In this document: piece by piece, positions 1-11,470 of the stretch
Layout: every line of letters begins with the position of its first letter
Position numbering within the stretch: position 1 is the stretch's first letter
Assembly: GCA_029582165.1 (NCBI GenBank)
Contig: CM055880.1
Coordinates: 1,364,001-1,428,000 of the forward strand
From: Portulaca oleracea
Taxonomy: Eukaryota > Streptophyta > Magnoliopsida > Caryophyllales > Portulacaceae
Direction of reading: 5' to 3'
Length of the DNA: 64,000 bases
Translations under genes and position numbers: made by a program
The notes under the pieces: generated by a model
Database searches by the model: none
Told to the model about the DNA's origin: nothing
The model's input: the letters and a program-made list of their open reading frames with translations, nothing else

Positions 1-125
1 AAAAAAAAAAAAACAGGTCTGGACATCAATTTATCGTCCAAATTTTGACATTGACTGACCCGAATTTATACCAGACACGTATTTTTGCCAATGCTAAACT
101 AAACATTCACTTCTTCCCTTTACAG

Positions 126-2499
126 GTTGTTGAACTGAATGTCAAGGTGGAACAGCCTGGAAATGAAAATGTCCACAATAATGCATTCTACGCAGAGGAG
201 AAACTACTTAGATCAGAACTGGAAGCGAAGCGTGATTGTAATCCTTTGTCCGCCCGGCACTGGATTGTAAGCCTCCTAGACACCTTACCTATAGTATGTT
301 TTATGTGTGCTGATAACTATCTAACTCCATAGCCAGTACAAGACTTCTTGTTCTGTTCAAACGTACTCTCTTTGCCTTTTCCCATTTGTCTAAGATGCAT
401 GTGATACAGTTATAGAGTGCATCTTTCGTGTTAATGTTATGGTAGTCCCAAAATTATTGTCCATTTAATCATTCATAGTACTAAATTTACTCTCCTCCAA
501 AATCAATATAAAACATTGCATTAGATGATAATTCCCTTCAAAATTTTCATTTCTTAGTGGACTTTACGTATGGGATGAGGGAGTAGTTTTCTTTGTACTA
601 ATTCCTACTTCTTCACATGTGATCATCAGTGACATCTTTTTTTCTACGGTATTTGTGTCTGTTGCCATCTAACATAAGACTTGGGACGCATATTTAATGA
701 TACAGGTCAGAAATACCAGAACTGTTAACCGTACGGGACAGTTGACTGGGTACAAGCTGGTCCCAGGTTCAAACTGTTTGCCATTGGCAGGCCCTGAAGC
801 AAAATTCTTGAGAAGAGCCGCGTTCTTGAAGCACAATCTCTGGGTCACACCTTACGCTCGTGATGAAATGTATCCTGGAGGGGAATTTCCAAATCAGAAT
901 CCACGAGTAGGAGAGGGATTGGCTACTTGGGTTAAGCAAAACCGTCCTTTGGAAGAGGCTGATATAGTTCTTTGGTAAGTTTCCTTTTTCCTTTTTTTTT
1001 TTTTGCTTCCCTGTTGATACAAGTATTGATACACAACTATCTATACTATGTTATACTTTGGCAGTGTCGGGGGGTGGGGGACTCTATAAGGTTAAGGTGA
1101 AGTCGGGGCTTGTTTTAATTTGCTGCCTAAGGTACTTGGTGGAGTAAATGTACCCAAACTTTCCATATTCACCTAAACTTACGCAATCTTCTCATATGTA
1201 CCTAAATTCACCAACTTAATGAACCGCCCCATATTTATTCAACTCACCCGCGTAAAAATAAGGCCTGACTTTAGCATACCCTCCCTTACCCATGAAAAGA
1301 AGAAGACCAGTGTGTGGTTGATACTAGAATAGCTGATACTATCTCCTGAGTATGTATCTTTTGTTTGAGTTTGATATTTTAGGGTTCTTTTGTATACATT
1401 GTTGTGATAGAATTGCTGTCTGGTTTTTGCGTTACCTATTAGCCTGCCTTGTGCCTTTGTCCTTGGACAAGCAAAGAGGGGTAGGCCGTGTTATCTGTTG
1501 CGATGTGGGCTCTATTGTCTTCCCCTTTTGGTATCCTTCCTTCCCTTGGGACCCATATATATATATACTTGCTTGCTTGGAAAAGTAAACAAAGTGCATA
1601 TATGAACCTTAGACTATTTCTTATGAAGTACATGTAAAATCACCAGCCACAAGTAGTTCGGTGATCTGAGCATTTATGTATCCCCGTCCTCTTGTGTTCC
1701 CTCCCTTGTTCCAAAACCAAAATTAATACTCTGGAACTCGCCACAGGGTGACATATGGAGGGGTCAAATGTAGCAGTGTTATGTTAAAAGATCAAGCATT
1801 GAACGTACCTTACAACAAAACCAAACAATGCACCAAAGATCAAGCACTGAACGTTACATCAAAACAACATTTCATCATACCATAGGTGTCTGGAACACTT
1901 CATCGAATGACAAGAGATAAACTCCTAATGCATAATAAAGCGAAACTTCTACTACTAATATTAAAGACTCAAAACTTGTTATGCGACCACCACTCGTACC
2001 ACCATGAATTCGTTCCTCACGGTTGAAATTATTGCAGGTATGTATTTGGGGTGACACATATACCACGTTTGGAGGACTGGCCTGTGATGCCTGTGGAGCG
2101 TATCGGTTTTATGCTCATGGTAATCCACTCTCTTTCTACTTACTGCAAGTCTTGTATGAGATGACACACTTAGCACCCCCAATCACAAATTGAAATGAAA
2201 AATAATTGTTGGTGAGATGGTCTTATGAAAACTTTCATAACCTATTTTACCTAACCTTACCTTACCCTTTTAAAGAATAGACCCTAGGGAATGATGTATT
2301 TGCTTCCGTGTCCCCGGTTTGGATATCATCAACTCATGGTGGTTATGTTGTTCGTGTGCAGCCACACGGATTTTTCAACTGTTCACCGGCGGTGGATGTT
2401 CCGCCGAATCCAGCGGACTCTGACGTCAAAGACACCAACGGAGGAGGAGGAGTGGTTGCCAAACCTGTTCAGAATGGTGGTTTGATTGCTAAACTTTAA
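126..2499 (+). CDS. CUAO3: Copper amine oxidase, peroxisomal type (3' exons only)
   Basis: Primary-amine oxidase, which oxidises amines such as putrescine to aldehyde, ammonia and H2O2 using copper and topaquinone. Four exons are visible: 126-266, 706-974, 2038-2119 and 2362-2499, all with GT-AG junctions that restore frame. The 5' exons, including the topaquinone Tyr and the HxH copper pair, lie before the window. Landmarks are [20 protein letters not shown] across the first junction, the [13 protein letters not shown] block, which probably holds the third copper-ligand His, and [12 protein letters not shown] near the end. The protein ends in AKL, a PTS1-type tripeptide, so a peroxisomal location is expected, as for Arabidopsis CuAO3 (At2g42490, from memory). 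The tail between [10 protein letters not shown] and AKL is Gly/Asp/Val rich and poorly conserved. The 1.06-kb intron 975-2037 shows no clear element. Very sure of family, fairly sure of the orthologue. Confidence 0.93.
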
Positions 2500-4850
2500 T
2501 TTAAGGGAGATCACATTTTATACATATTCAAGCTTACTCTCAAACCCACTTTGTAGTTGTTTACTCATCCCTCTTTGTTTGCTACTATTTTGTTCACTCC
2601 ACTTCAAAACTGTTTTTGTTTTTAGGATAATAAAAATGTGGCTGCCCATTTGTGTTGAAGGAATAGTTAATGTCTTGTGTGAAACTGTATTGCATAAAAA
2701 CATAAAGCATCTCATGGCTCATGGGATACACAGATGCTTCTTGATGTCAAGTATCTTCTGTACCAGCCTTATTGTATTACTCTGCATTTCATTGCAAATT
2801 GTAGTATAAGAACGCCTCACGTAACTTATTGTGAGAATTCGTGATTGATAATCTATCAAGATGTGACTTTTATCAGAGTCTATTCAATAAATTATAAGTC
2901 ACCCTTGTATTCATGAAACATGAATATTCACCGAAAAGTTTTACATCTTATAGGCACCGTTCTTTTATACTGTGGTAATTGGAAATCTTTGGGATTTTAA
3001 TAGAAAGATAAATAGTAGATTGCAGTAGATTGTGGTGAGGCTGCGGTAACTTGTGGTACCGCATAAAAGAACGGTGCCTAAATTTGTGGTGGTGAGGCTG
3101 GTGTTATACAAGAATTACTAGGATTTTATTATAGTTTATCCATCTCATTGCTTCATCATAAATGCACAATGTGGCATGAATAACGCTAATTTGTCTCAAA
3201 TACTTTGGATTTGTGTATGCTAATGTATTGGTATTGTTGGAGGATAATATCATAATATATTCAGTTTTACAGAGGTCAAAATATTGCTTTAGTTTTGACT
3301 TCTTGCCATAAAGTTGAGAAGGGAGTGCAAAGGTTATATTTTGTTTGCATTATTTGATTATTATAATCTTGATTTTGCCTTTCCACCTAATACAACCTTG
3401 CAAGCACTCTATTAGTGCCACTAGGACAAGTGTATTATAACTAGCTACAATTTTTAAACTAATAAATATTAGCATATATGGAAACAAAAGAGTTTGTCCT
3501 CATTAAGTTTTGCTAGCTAGCTAGCATTTCAAGTGAGTTTCCTAGTCATTCTAGTTGTATTTGTTTGGAGTACTATCTTGTTTACCTATTAGACTTCAAT
3601 GTAATGGTCATTAAGATGATGACTATAAGGATGATGTAGATTGTCATTTTGTCTTTCCCATTATTCCTTCTTTTTTCTCCCATGCTTTCTCTTATATGGG
3701 GTATTAGGTGGCGAATCTAAGTCTTCTGATGAGGGGTTGTCAACACATTATTATATTCATTCAGTACACATAAAATCCATAATTTTTATCTCAAATTATA
3801 TCAAATCATTATTTTTGTTTTTGGTTACCAATTGTAGCTACCCTTGAGTTAACATGAGATCAGCTGGTGGGCATTACATGAGAAGCAAAAAGCTTTAATT
3901 GGGTCAATTATGTGCCTATTTAATTTCTAAATGAATTTAAGTATGTTTATATCTCACAAATAACAACTAGCTCAAGACTCCATTTGTTAGCATTTTGAAT
4001 AACTATAGTATTGTTGCAAGTAAGATCATATCTCTTATACCAACTTGTACACTTGCTTCTAGAGCTACTCAATCCTCAACATTCAAGTTTTCGAATGGTA
4101 TCATAAGGAGTTGTAAAATAAAATGATACCTAAATTCAATATAGTGGCAAACGGATGATGAGACTTCTAAAATGAACTACAATATGAATTAAGAAAATGA
4201 GAATTGTAAAATAATTAAAATGGTACCTAAATTCAATGTTTCGAAACAAAGATGAGTAGCTTAACGCGAGTTGTGAAATAAAGTTGTAAATGGTATTGTT
4301 TTATTTATTACTCCAAGCCACTTGATTTGATTATAGGTATAAGTTACATTAATCCACATTGCTGATTAGTCTTCACATGAATGAATGATGATAGGCCCAA
4401 GACTAGGAGTGCATATCATATTAGGGTCCCATAATATCACTTACAAAATCCCCACACATCTTTTTTTAAAAAATAAATTTGATTAATTCACATTTTTTAT
4501 TGAATACAAGAATAAATTGATGTTCATGGACAACAACAACAAACTCTCAGCAACATTGCACACGATATGAGAAATTCAGATGTAGACATTTTTCCTTTTA
4601 TAAACTAATATCAATTGAGAAATTGATAAAGCTGATAAACTAAATTCGACAAATTATATAGGTATATTCTTACAACAATATTTATTATTATTACAAACTA
4701 ATTACGGAGTACAACATTTTCATATAATAAATTATATATATTAAAAATTAATAATTAAAACTTTTAAAATTTAACAATATTTTTTTTATAAAGAAAGTGC
4801 AAGTGCAACCGGCATAACACCCACGTACGGGGCCAAACCTTGAGAGACAA
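2500..4850. other. Intergenic: CuAO 3'UTR, one MITE, AT-rich DNA
   Basis: The 3'UTR of the amine oxidase probably runs to about 2900, with AATAAA-like signals near 2627 and 2885. A Tourist-like MITE lies at 2953-3078. The rest is AT-rich with only short open frames that have no coding character. I see no gene here. Confidence 0.6.
2953..3078. mobile_element. Tourist-like MITE (GGCACCGTTCTTTTAT family)
   Basis: The left end GGCACCGTTCTTTTATAC is mirrored by the right end, which reads GCATAAAAGAACGGTGCC. TAA follows the right end, and the left flank is ATA. The interior is rich in TGTGGT. Several relatives with the same ends occur in this window, which defines the family. A 3-bp TAA/TTA target site and GG-starting ends are typical of PIF/Harbinger Tourist elements. 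Confidence 0.75.
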
Positions 4851-4859
4851 ACACGCAAA

Positions 4860-5213
4860 CATTCTATTTTAATTTTCTGCTCAGCGCAGTTCATTCTTTT
4901 TATTTTATTTTATTTACTTCACCTCAAATATAAAGCACACTTTTCTCATCGCACTCACCAACCCCACATCCAACCCATAAACAAAAAGAAATCTAGAGAG
5001 AGAAAATCTAGAGAGAGAAGATAATGACCTGAAACTCTGAAACTGACTGCGAGCAAGCAAAAGAGTGAATGCGATTGACCTTCGTACACTCATAAATTGA
5101 CTCCCTCCCTCCCTCGTAATTACAATTCTTATTCTAAAATTCCACAAAATTCTTCGATTAATTTGATAAGTTCCCCAGTTTTTCCCTTCAGAAAATCTAA
5201 AATCCACTCAAAA
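4860..5213 (+). promoter_or_regulatory. Likely core promoter and 5'UTR of the ARO-type gene
   Basis: A TATA-like AATATAAAG lies near 4927-4935, followed by a purine-rich double GAGAGAGA stretch (4992-5020) and a CT-rich leader up to the ATG at 5214. The transcription start is inferred, not seen. Confidence 0.35.
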
Positions 5214-7166
5214 ATGGCGGCGTCAATGGCGGTGGCGGCGGCAGTAACGGCGGTGACGGCAGCGGAGGCGGAGGAGAAGCGGATCGAGGACGAGCTGTCT
5301 TACCCAATCATGCTGTCGGAGCGCGCCAGAAAGGCGGCGTCGGAGGCGGCGCTGTTCAAGGCGGAGTGCGCGGAGGTCGGAAAACAAGTCGACCGTCTCT
5401 CCGCCCTCCTCCGGTCATCCGTACGCCTCTCCTCCACCGCCGGCGGCCACCTCTACGACCGCCCTCTCCGCCGCATCTCCTCCGACGTCGCACGCACCCT
5501 CGGCAAAACCCTAGCCCTCCTCCACAAGTGCCGCCGCCGCGGCCTCCTCCACCGCGTCGTCAACATCGTCTCCGCCGCCGACTTCCGCCGCGTCTCCTCC
5601 CTCCTCGACGCCTCCGCCGCCGACCTCCGCTGGGCCATCTCCATCCTCTCCGGCGACGTCGACGCCGCCGCAGGCGGCGGCGCCGTCCTCTCTCTCCCTC
5701 CGATCGCATCCAACGATCCGATTCTCTCGTGGGTGTGGTCGTTCATCGCGACCGTCCAGATGGGACCAATTCTCGACCGAGTCGAAGCGGCGAGTGAACT
5801 CGCTTCCTTGGCCCAAGACAACGATCGGAACAAGAAGATGATCGTCGAAGAAGGAGGAATTCCGCCATTATTGAAGCTTCTTAAGGATCGATCTTCATCT
5901 TCAGGTCAAATTGCTGCTTCTGCGTGTCTGTACAATCTCTGCAACGATGGAGATAGGGTTAGATCGGTGATTGAATGCCATGGAGTCGGATTAATCGTCC
6001 AGGTACTCACTGATTCCCCCATGAAAGTTCAGATTAAAGTTGCAGATTTAATTTCGAGAATGGCTGAATTTGATGGTGTTATTGCTAGGGAAGAATTTGC
6101 TAGGGAGAATGTGATTAGACCCTTGGTTAGTTTGCTGTCGTTTGAAACTTTTGATGATGATGTGTTTGAGATTGATCATAGCCACCATAGGAGGGCGAAT
6201 TCTCAGATGAACATGAACATGAACATGAACATGCATAGTTTGTCCTCAATTGTGCAGATTAGCAAACCTAAACATAGATTAACCGCGTCGTATGCATCGT
6301 TTTCGTCGATGCAATCCGAGGGTGGTGGTAGTGGTAGTATTATTAGAGGAAATCATACGAAAAAAGACAGAGAAAACGAGAGCCCCGAGGTTAAAAGAGA
6401 GCTTAAGATAAGTTGTTCGAGGGCTTTATGGATGCTTGCTAAGGAGAATGTGTCGAACAGCCGAACAATCACTGAGACGAAAGGGTTGCTTTGTTTGGCT
6501 AGATTGATCGAGAAAGAAACCGGGGAATTGCGAAAAAACTGCCTAATGGCGATAATGGAGATCACGTCGGCTGCTGAATCGAACCCCGAGATCCGTAGGT
6601 CGGCTTTTAAGACGAATTCCCCTGCTGCGAAGGCGGTGGTGGAGCAGCTCTTGAGGGTTTTGAAGAACCCTAGTAATGACCCAACCCTCAAAACCCTAGC
6701 GATTAGGTCAATCGGGTCCCTGTCCCGGACCTTCCCGGCCCGAGAAACCCGGGTCATCTGCCCCTTGGTGGACCACCTCAGCAATGTGGACCCCGAGGTC
6801 GCCACCGAGGCGGCCGTTGCCCTAGGGAAGTTTGCGTCTCCCGAGAATTTCTTATGTCACGAACACTCGAGGGCGATCATTGAGTTCGACGGGGTTATCC
6901 CGTTGTTGAGGGTTCTTAGGGTTAGCGAGAGGGCACAGGTACACGGGTTGATGTTGCTCTGTTACCTCGCGATAAATGGTGGGGACCACGAGGCGTTGGA
7001 ACAGGCGAGGGTGTTGACCGCGCTCGAGGGGGTTGAACGGGGGGTGCTGAGTCAGCAGCCGGAGCTCAGGGAGATGATTGGGAAGGCGGTGTACCAGCTT
7101 AGTGTGTATCATCCCGATGTTCATCGTCATCATCATACTCAGAGGCAGGGTTCGATGCGAAGGTGA
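5214..7166 (+). CDS. ARMADILLO REPEAT ONLY-type protein, single exon
   Basis: A 650-residue intronless protein. The N-terminal block (about residues 22-180: LSERARKAASEAALFKAECA, EVGKQVDRLSALLR, YDRPLRRISSDV) matches the N-domain of plant ARO proteins. Armadillo repeats follow from about 200 to 620 (for example LASLAQDNDRNKKMIVEEGG, IPPLLKLLKD). Known ARO proteins act in polar growth of pollen tubes and in trichomes, near the plasma membrane with ROP signalling; that role is inferred here from family only. The start is ATG 5214, because the 39 codons open upstream have no coding character and lie in the likely 5'UTR, which has GAGA repeats at 4992-5020. A hexamer repeat at about 6209-6236 encodes an (MN)n run, and the C-terminus is His-rich. 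The 5' third is extremely C/G rich at third positions, unlike the rest. Poly(A)-like AATAAA is near 7358. Which ARO paralogue it is, is uncertain. Confidence 0.88.
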   Translation: MAASMAVAAAVTAVTAAEAEEKRIEDELSYPIMLSERARKAASEAALFKAECAEVGKQVDRLSALLRSSVRLSSTAGGHLYDRPLRRISSDVARTLGKTLALLHKCRRRGLLHRVVNIVSAADFRRVSSLLDASAADLRWAISILSGDVDAAAGGGAVLSLPPIASNDPILSWVWSFIATVQMGPILDRVEAASELASLAQDNDRNKKMIVEEGGIPPLLKLLKDRSSSSGQIAASACLYNLCNDGDRVRSVIECHGVGLIVQVLTDSPMKVQIKVADLISRMAEFDGVIAREEFARENVIRPLVSLLSFETFDDDVFEIDHSHHRRANSQMNMNMNMNMHSLSSIVQISKPKHRLTASYASFSSMQSEGGGSGSIIRGNHTKKDRENESPEVKRELKISCSRALWMLAKENVSNSRTITETKGLLCLARLIEKETGELRKNCLMAIMEITSAAESNPEIRRSAFKTNSPAAKAVVEQLLRVLKNPSNDPTLKTLAIRSIGSLSRTFPARETRVICPLVDHLSNVDPEVATEAAVALGKFASPENFLCHEHSRAIIEFDGVIPLLRVLRVSERAQVHGLMLLCYLAINGGDHEALEQARVLTALEGVERGVLSQQPELREMIGKAVYQLSVYHPDVHRHHHTQRQGSMRR

Positions 7167-7566
7167 ATGTGAAGTTTTTGGTGGTTTTTTCGATTGTATG
7201 AAGAAAAGGAGGATTGTATAGGCATTTTGCAATTGGGTTTTGTAAGAGAAGAGAAGGTGTTTGGATGTAGTATGTATGTAAGTAGTGTCTAGGGGGAGGG
7301 AAGAAGTGGGATGAGTGAATATACAGGGTTGTTGAATGAATTGTTGGTTCACATTGTAATAAAATCTTCTGCTAAGCTTTGGTGCACAAACATGACAATC
7401 TTTTCTCAGAAGTATGTTGTATTTATTTTGGTACTTCTCGTTCTTGCTTTTTTCTCATGTACTAATGTCTGTTAAGGTAAGACAGTCTACACCTAGACCT
7501 TCTTGTGTAAGTGAGACTCACACTAGAAGTTGTTATTGCTGGTTTATTAGGAACTTATTGAGGTCT

Positions 7567-7683
7567 TATATGGTTGAATCATGCTATCATCATCCATATC
7601 TTACAATGCATCTAAACTAGAGAAACACAACTTTTATGGTTGAATCATGCTATCATCATCCATATCTTTCAATGCATCTAAAG
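7567..7683. repeat. Direct duplication, about 48 bp, offset about 69 bp
   Basis: The block beginning TATGGTTGAATCATGCTATC occurs at 7567 and again at 7636, nearly identical over 48 bases and separated by about 20 bases. Confidence 0.8.
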
Positions 7684-7685
7684 GT

Positions 7686-7875
7686 GTCTTAGCTTAGAGG
7701 GTAAAAAATGTTGAGAAATGGTCGATTTTCCCAAGTTAATTTTTTTTTTCCATATTCATATTAACCTTGGGAAAAATTTTATGAGGGACTCATAATTTTC
7801 AAGATTTTTTTAGGGAAAATTTCCCTTCTCCGCTGGGAAAAACCTTCTTGAATTTCTTACCAAACGCTCCATCAA
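7686..7875. mobile_element. MITE of the GTTTGGT...ACCAAACGCTCC family, degenerate left end
   Basis: The right end ACCAAACGCTCCAT matches relatives at 19061-19295 and 28431-28632. The interior shows the same CCTTGGGAAAAA and GGGAAAATTTCCC segments. The left end is diverged. Confidence 0.55.
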
Positions 7876-8445
7876 AGATATGTTCCGGCGATGGTTAGTT
7901 CAATGAATGGATGTTGGTAGTAAAAACACTGCTGCCAATTTGGATAAAGATTTGATGGGTTAATATACACCTGGCATGGATCATGGAATCTGATATCTTT
8001 TAAAAAATAATCAGATTAATACAATCTTATCAGATAATTAATCTTGGATTATGGAGTCCAACTCCTTAAACAATTCATAAAAGACAATCTTAATCAGGTC
8101 CTTGTCTTCATGTTACATACCAGATTTCAAAGATGCTTACCAATCAGTGTTGCCTGCGAGCCCAGAAAAAAAATGAAAAATAGATAAAATGATGAAGATG
8201 TTTTTGAACCGAAATTGCTGTTAGAAATCAAATCCAACCTGAACCATTTTGGACATAAGTCATGTTATTTAGTGTGGTAGAATCAAATTAAATTTGATAA
8301 AGTAAGGAAAAGAAATATAAAGATAAAATTTTGACTTTAGTTTGAGTGTTTTTTAAGGAATCGGATAATGTAAGATAAGGTTAGGCTAAGATAAACTTAA
8401 CTTACCACTCTAGAGAACAAGGTCATAATTCAATAGTTTAACTAA

Positions 8446-8597
8446 GGCCATGTTATTGGTATGTGAGGTAGGTGATGAGAGAAAATGTAAAAAGTAGAGT
8501 AGAAAAGTGAGGAAAGAGAAAAATAATGATTTGTGGTAAAGTGTGGTGAGTTGTGACAAATTTATTGAGTTTGTCAACCGCAGAAAAGAACGGGGCC
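8446..8597. mobile_element. Tourist-like MITE with TAA target duplication
   Basis: Left GGCCATGTTATTGG and right AAAAGAACGGGGCC ends are flanked by TAA at 8443-8445 and TAA at 8598-8600. Same family as 2953-3078. Confidence 0.75.
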
Positions 8598-8927
8598 TAA
8601 AAATATCATATTTTTTCAGCTTTAAATGAATTTAAAGCGTTTAATGATTATCACAAAAATTAACTAAATTAATCCATTTGTTAAGTAGATTAATCCAAAC
8701 CAGTCTTTATCCAGCTTAATATTACAAACAATACATAATTATCCTGTATTTTTCCCACCATTGAAAAAGACATAGAAAGATAGAAGGAAAAGTAGGCAAA
8801 AAAAGGGGTTGAAAAGTATTCGCTCCAAAGAAAAAGAAAAAGAAAAAGGGAATTGACTAAGTTGACTTGATACGAGGAGGAACCGAGGAAGTAACAGACT
8901 CCAACAATTAATACTTCAGCCATATCT

Positions 8928-9228
8928 TTAATATAAAAAATTTTAAGATATATTATAAAAGTAGAAACGATATGGTGTGGTGAACTGTGGTAGAAATTAA
9001 AGCGTGGGTGTGATATGGTACACCCATCGCATAAAATTGCCAAAACAATCAATTACATGATAAAAAAAATGGAAAAAGTAATATGTAAAAGGAGTTGGCC
9101 TTTAATATAAAAAATTTTAAGATTTTATTATAAATATAAAAGTAGAAACGATATGGTGTGGTAAATTGTGGTAGAAATTAAAGAGTGCGGTGTGGTACAC
9201 CCATCACATAAAAGAACAGTGCTTAAAT
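8928..9228. repeat. Tandem pair of MITE-like units
   Basis: A unit starting TTAATATAAAAAATTTTAAG and ending in a CACCCATC(G/A)CATAAAA block occurs at about 8928-9042 and 9102-9228. Only the second keeps the Tourist-type end ACATAAAAGAACAGTGC. This suggests duplication of a MITE together with its flank. Confidence 0.6.
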
Positions 9229-9780
9229 GTTATGGTGGAAAATAATGTTGATTCGGATAGAAGAACCTACTTTTGTTCTTACTAAATACTAAGTTCATTT
9301 GTTTGACAAATTTTATCAGCGCACCTCTCAAATTGAAAATTTTGTAGTGAAAGGAAAGCGACATAGACCCGATTTCATCCCAAGAGACACTACTTCCATG
9401 TCTATATCAAAATTATGACCGACTTAAGTTTATTAGAAGATATAGACTCAAGTTCAACACATGAGCATTAATTAATATATTCAGAATCTTCTAGCCCAAT
9501 TGATACATCTGTCACAAAATTTATATTTCTCAATCAGTTTGATTTTAATTATGGTTAGATAAATGTATAATCAATAACTGCACTTTTTAGCATATAAGAG
9601 TATAAAACTATTGTGTCATACGTAAATTTTGAAGTATCGTGCAAGATATCATGTGTCTCCTGTATCTCTTGAAACAAATTCTTATTGTTAAAGGTTTTGA
9701 ATTCTAATTTTTTAGTGTCTTGACGATAATATGAAGATGTCATGAGGAATGATGTGAATAACGCTTTGGCATTTATTTAA

Positions 9781-9811
9781 TCATTCGGGGCAACGCCCGA
9801 GTATTTACTAG
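9781..9811 (+). mobile_element. Candidate Helitron 3' terminus
   Basis: A short hairpin-capable GGGGCAACGCCC is followed about 8-10 bases later by CTAG (9808-9811) and then T. A hairpin just before a CTRR end followed by T is the Helitron 3' signature. I could not place a matching TC 5' end, so this is only a candidate. Confidence 0.4.
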
Positions 9812-10052
9812 TAGAAAGATAGAAGAAAAAGTAGTCAAAAAAAGGGGTTGGAAAGTATTCGCTCCAAAGAAAAAGAAAAGGAAAAAGAAAAAGAAAAAGG
9901 GAATTGACTAAGTTGACTTGATACGAGGAGGAAGTAACAGACTCCAATAATTAATACTTCAGCCATATCTTTCTCTCTGTGGCTCTCCTTGATTGTAACA
10001 TTATATCCTGCTTGTTTAAGTAAATTTAGCATTTAAAATAATTGGAAAAAAT

Positions 10053-10337
10053 ACTCCCTCCGTCCCAAAATATTTGTCCTTTTTGATTTAGGATGTATTT
10101 TAAAGAAAATCAACAAATTAATCTCAATTAGCAATAGAATACTAATAATACCCTTGGTTTTAAATTCAAAACTATTATTTATACTTTTCCCTCTCATATT
10201 TAAATATTTTTAAAATTCAAACTAAAGATATTTTAGTAATTTCAATAAAATAAAAGTTTTCATTTTAGGAAAGTGAACATAATTTTGAGACATCGAAAAA
10301 TGAAATAGTGAACAAATAATATGGGACGGAGATAGTA
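10053..10337. mobile_element. Stowaway-like MITE (CTCCCTCCGTCCC ends)
   Basis: The left end ACTCCCTCCGTCCCAAAATA is mirrored by the right end TATGGGACGGAGATAGT, with TA at both borders. This is the very common Tc1/mariner Stowaway terminal sequence of plants. Confidence 0.8.
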
Positions 10338-11091
10338 TTTATTTTAAATTATTGATAGGTCGACCTAATCCGACCCGTTTACCGACCTTTTCACATTGTT
10401 AAATGGGCCGATCCTTGAACAACCGAAACTTTTCATGATTGCAACCCTTTGCCGACCCTCATGTATGCTTCGACCCTCACATTAATCAATAATAAACGTA
10501 ACTATTCTTATTTTGTACAAACATACTTCATTTTAACGCCTCGAGTCGACCTACAAACTAAACAAGCCAGCTTGACCTGACCCTGACCCTGACCCTAACC
10601 CATCAATTGCCCACCCCTAGCCCCAAGCTATGATCAAGTCATGTAGTCATGTAGATAAAGGTTGGCCAGTCCAAATCAGACACTACGACCGGTTCAAATA
10701 TGTGTGTTGTTCGTCCTTAAAATCTTAACCATCCCACACACATGTAAGATCTTTACCATCCCACAAACCATGCAGCAAAACATGACCATCTCTAGCATCA
10801 GAAAATGCTGAAATCTCAAACTTAAGACACCACTGACATTACAAAGCAATATTTACAATTCATCCTCTAAGTAAATCAGTCATGGTTCCTCATGTTTCAG
10901 TACAACCATCTGTCTGTCTGCAAGCTTCATACCGTCAGATAGTTACCTATTCGATTAGGAGTCCCTCTTCGAGCATTGATCTCGAAACGAGGTACTTACT
11001 GAGCCTAAAATATAGCCTACCGAACCCTAACATGATGATATAACTTGCTGAAACTTCAACAGTAGAGCTTTTCACTGATCTAGCTGACATT

Positions 11092-11346
11092 CTAAAGCCT
11101 CAGGATCGAGCGCTCCTTGAAATAATTCGCCATCCTGGGACTACCAGCACAGGCAATCTTATGTACAAGCCAAGGTTTATCTTTCTCCTGAAAGTGGTGC
11201 CGTATGCTGTTGTTTGGATCTGCATCAACCTTGAAGTCGTATGTTAGCTTTCTTGCTTGTATAAGAATAAATCCTCGAAACTCAAATCCATGATTTTGTT
11301 CATTGACCTTCCAAGATGACCTGGACAAAAATACGATCTCAAACAT
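11092..11346 (-). other. Unassigned 84-codon open frame with protein-like composition
   Basis: The frame reads without stops through segments such as FKVDADPNNSIRHHFQEKDK and WLVHKIACAGSPRMANYFKE, which look more like real protein than the neighbouring random frames. A good acceptor (TTTTTGTCCAG) precedes the SSWKVNEQ region near 11320. It lies on the same strand, just downstream of the F-box gene stop. It could be a terminal exon of an alternative F-box transcript, a separate small gene, or a decayed fragment. I do not recognise the family, and no function is proposed. Confidence 0.3.
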
Positions 11347-11470
11347 TCAGTATAAAAGAATATAAACAAACTTTCCTCTTTTTTCGACTACCTTAGGACA
11401 ATATGTGAACACGGGACCCATACTAGGGATTGCTCTCGATGGAGGTCTACAGATATTCGACTACCTTAGG

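Larger units (their letters stand above)
8769..9967. repeat. Two about 160-bp direct copies about 1.05 kb apart
   Basis: A block starting TAGAAAGATAGAAG and running through a (GAAAAA)n stretch, TTGACTAAGTTGACTTGATA and a shared CAGCCATATCTTT end occurs at about 8770-8932 and 9812-9967. The second copy begins directly after a CTAG that could be a Helitron end. Confidence 0.75.
7167..11091. other. Intergenic, repeat-rich, no gene recognised
   Basis: Holds the ARO 3'UTR (to about 7370), a 48-bp direct duplication (7567/7636), a GTTTGGT-type MITE (about 7686-7875), a Tourist-like MITE (8446-8597), duplicated blocks at 8770-9230 and 9812-9970, a candidate Helitron 3' end at 9811 and a Stowaway-like element (10053-10337). 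Short CCCTGA tandem copies lie at 10573-10600. The only open frames are AT-rich shadows. Confidence 0.6.

Noticed and set aside
5097..5213. 39-codon N-terminal extension of the ARO-type protein
   Set aside because: It is open from a non-ATG or non-conserved region in the probable 5'UTR; conserved sequence begins after ATG 5214.
5366..5797. Arg/Pro-rich open frames overlapping the ARO-type gene on both strands
   Set aside because: They arise from the extreme GC bias of the real frame; the composition is low-complexity and overlaps a clearly conserved protein.
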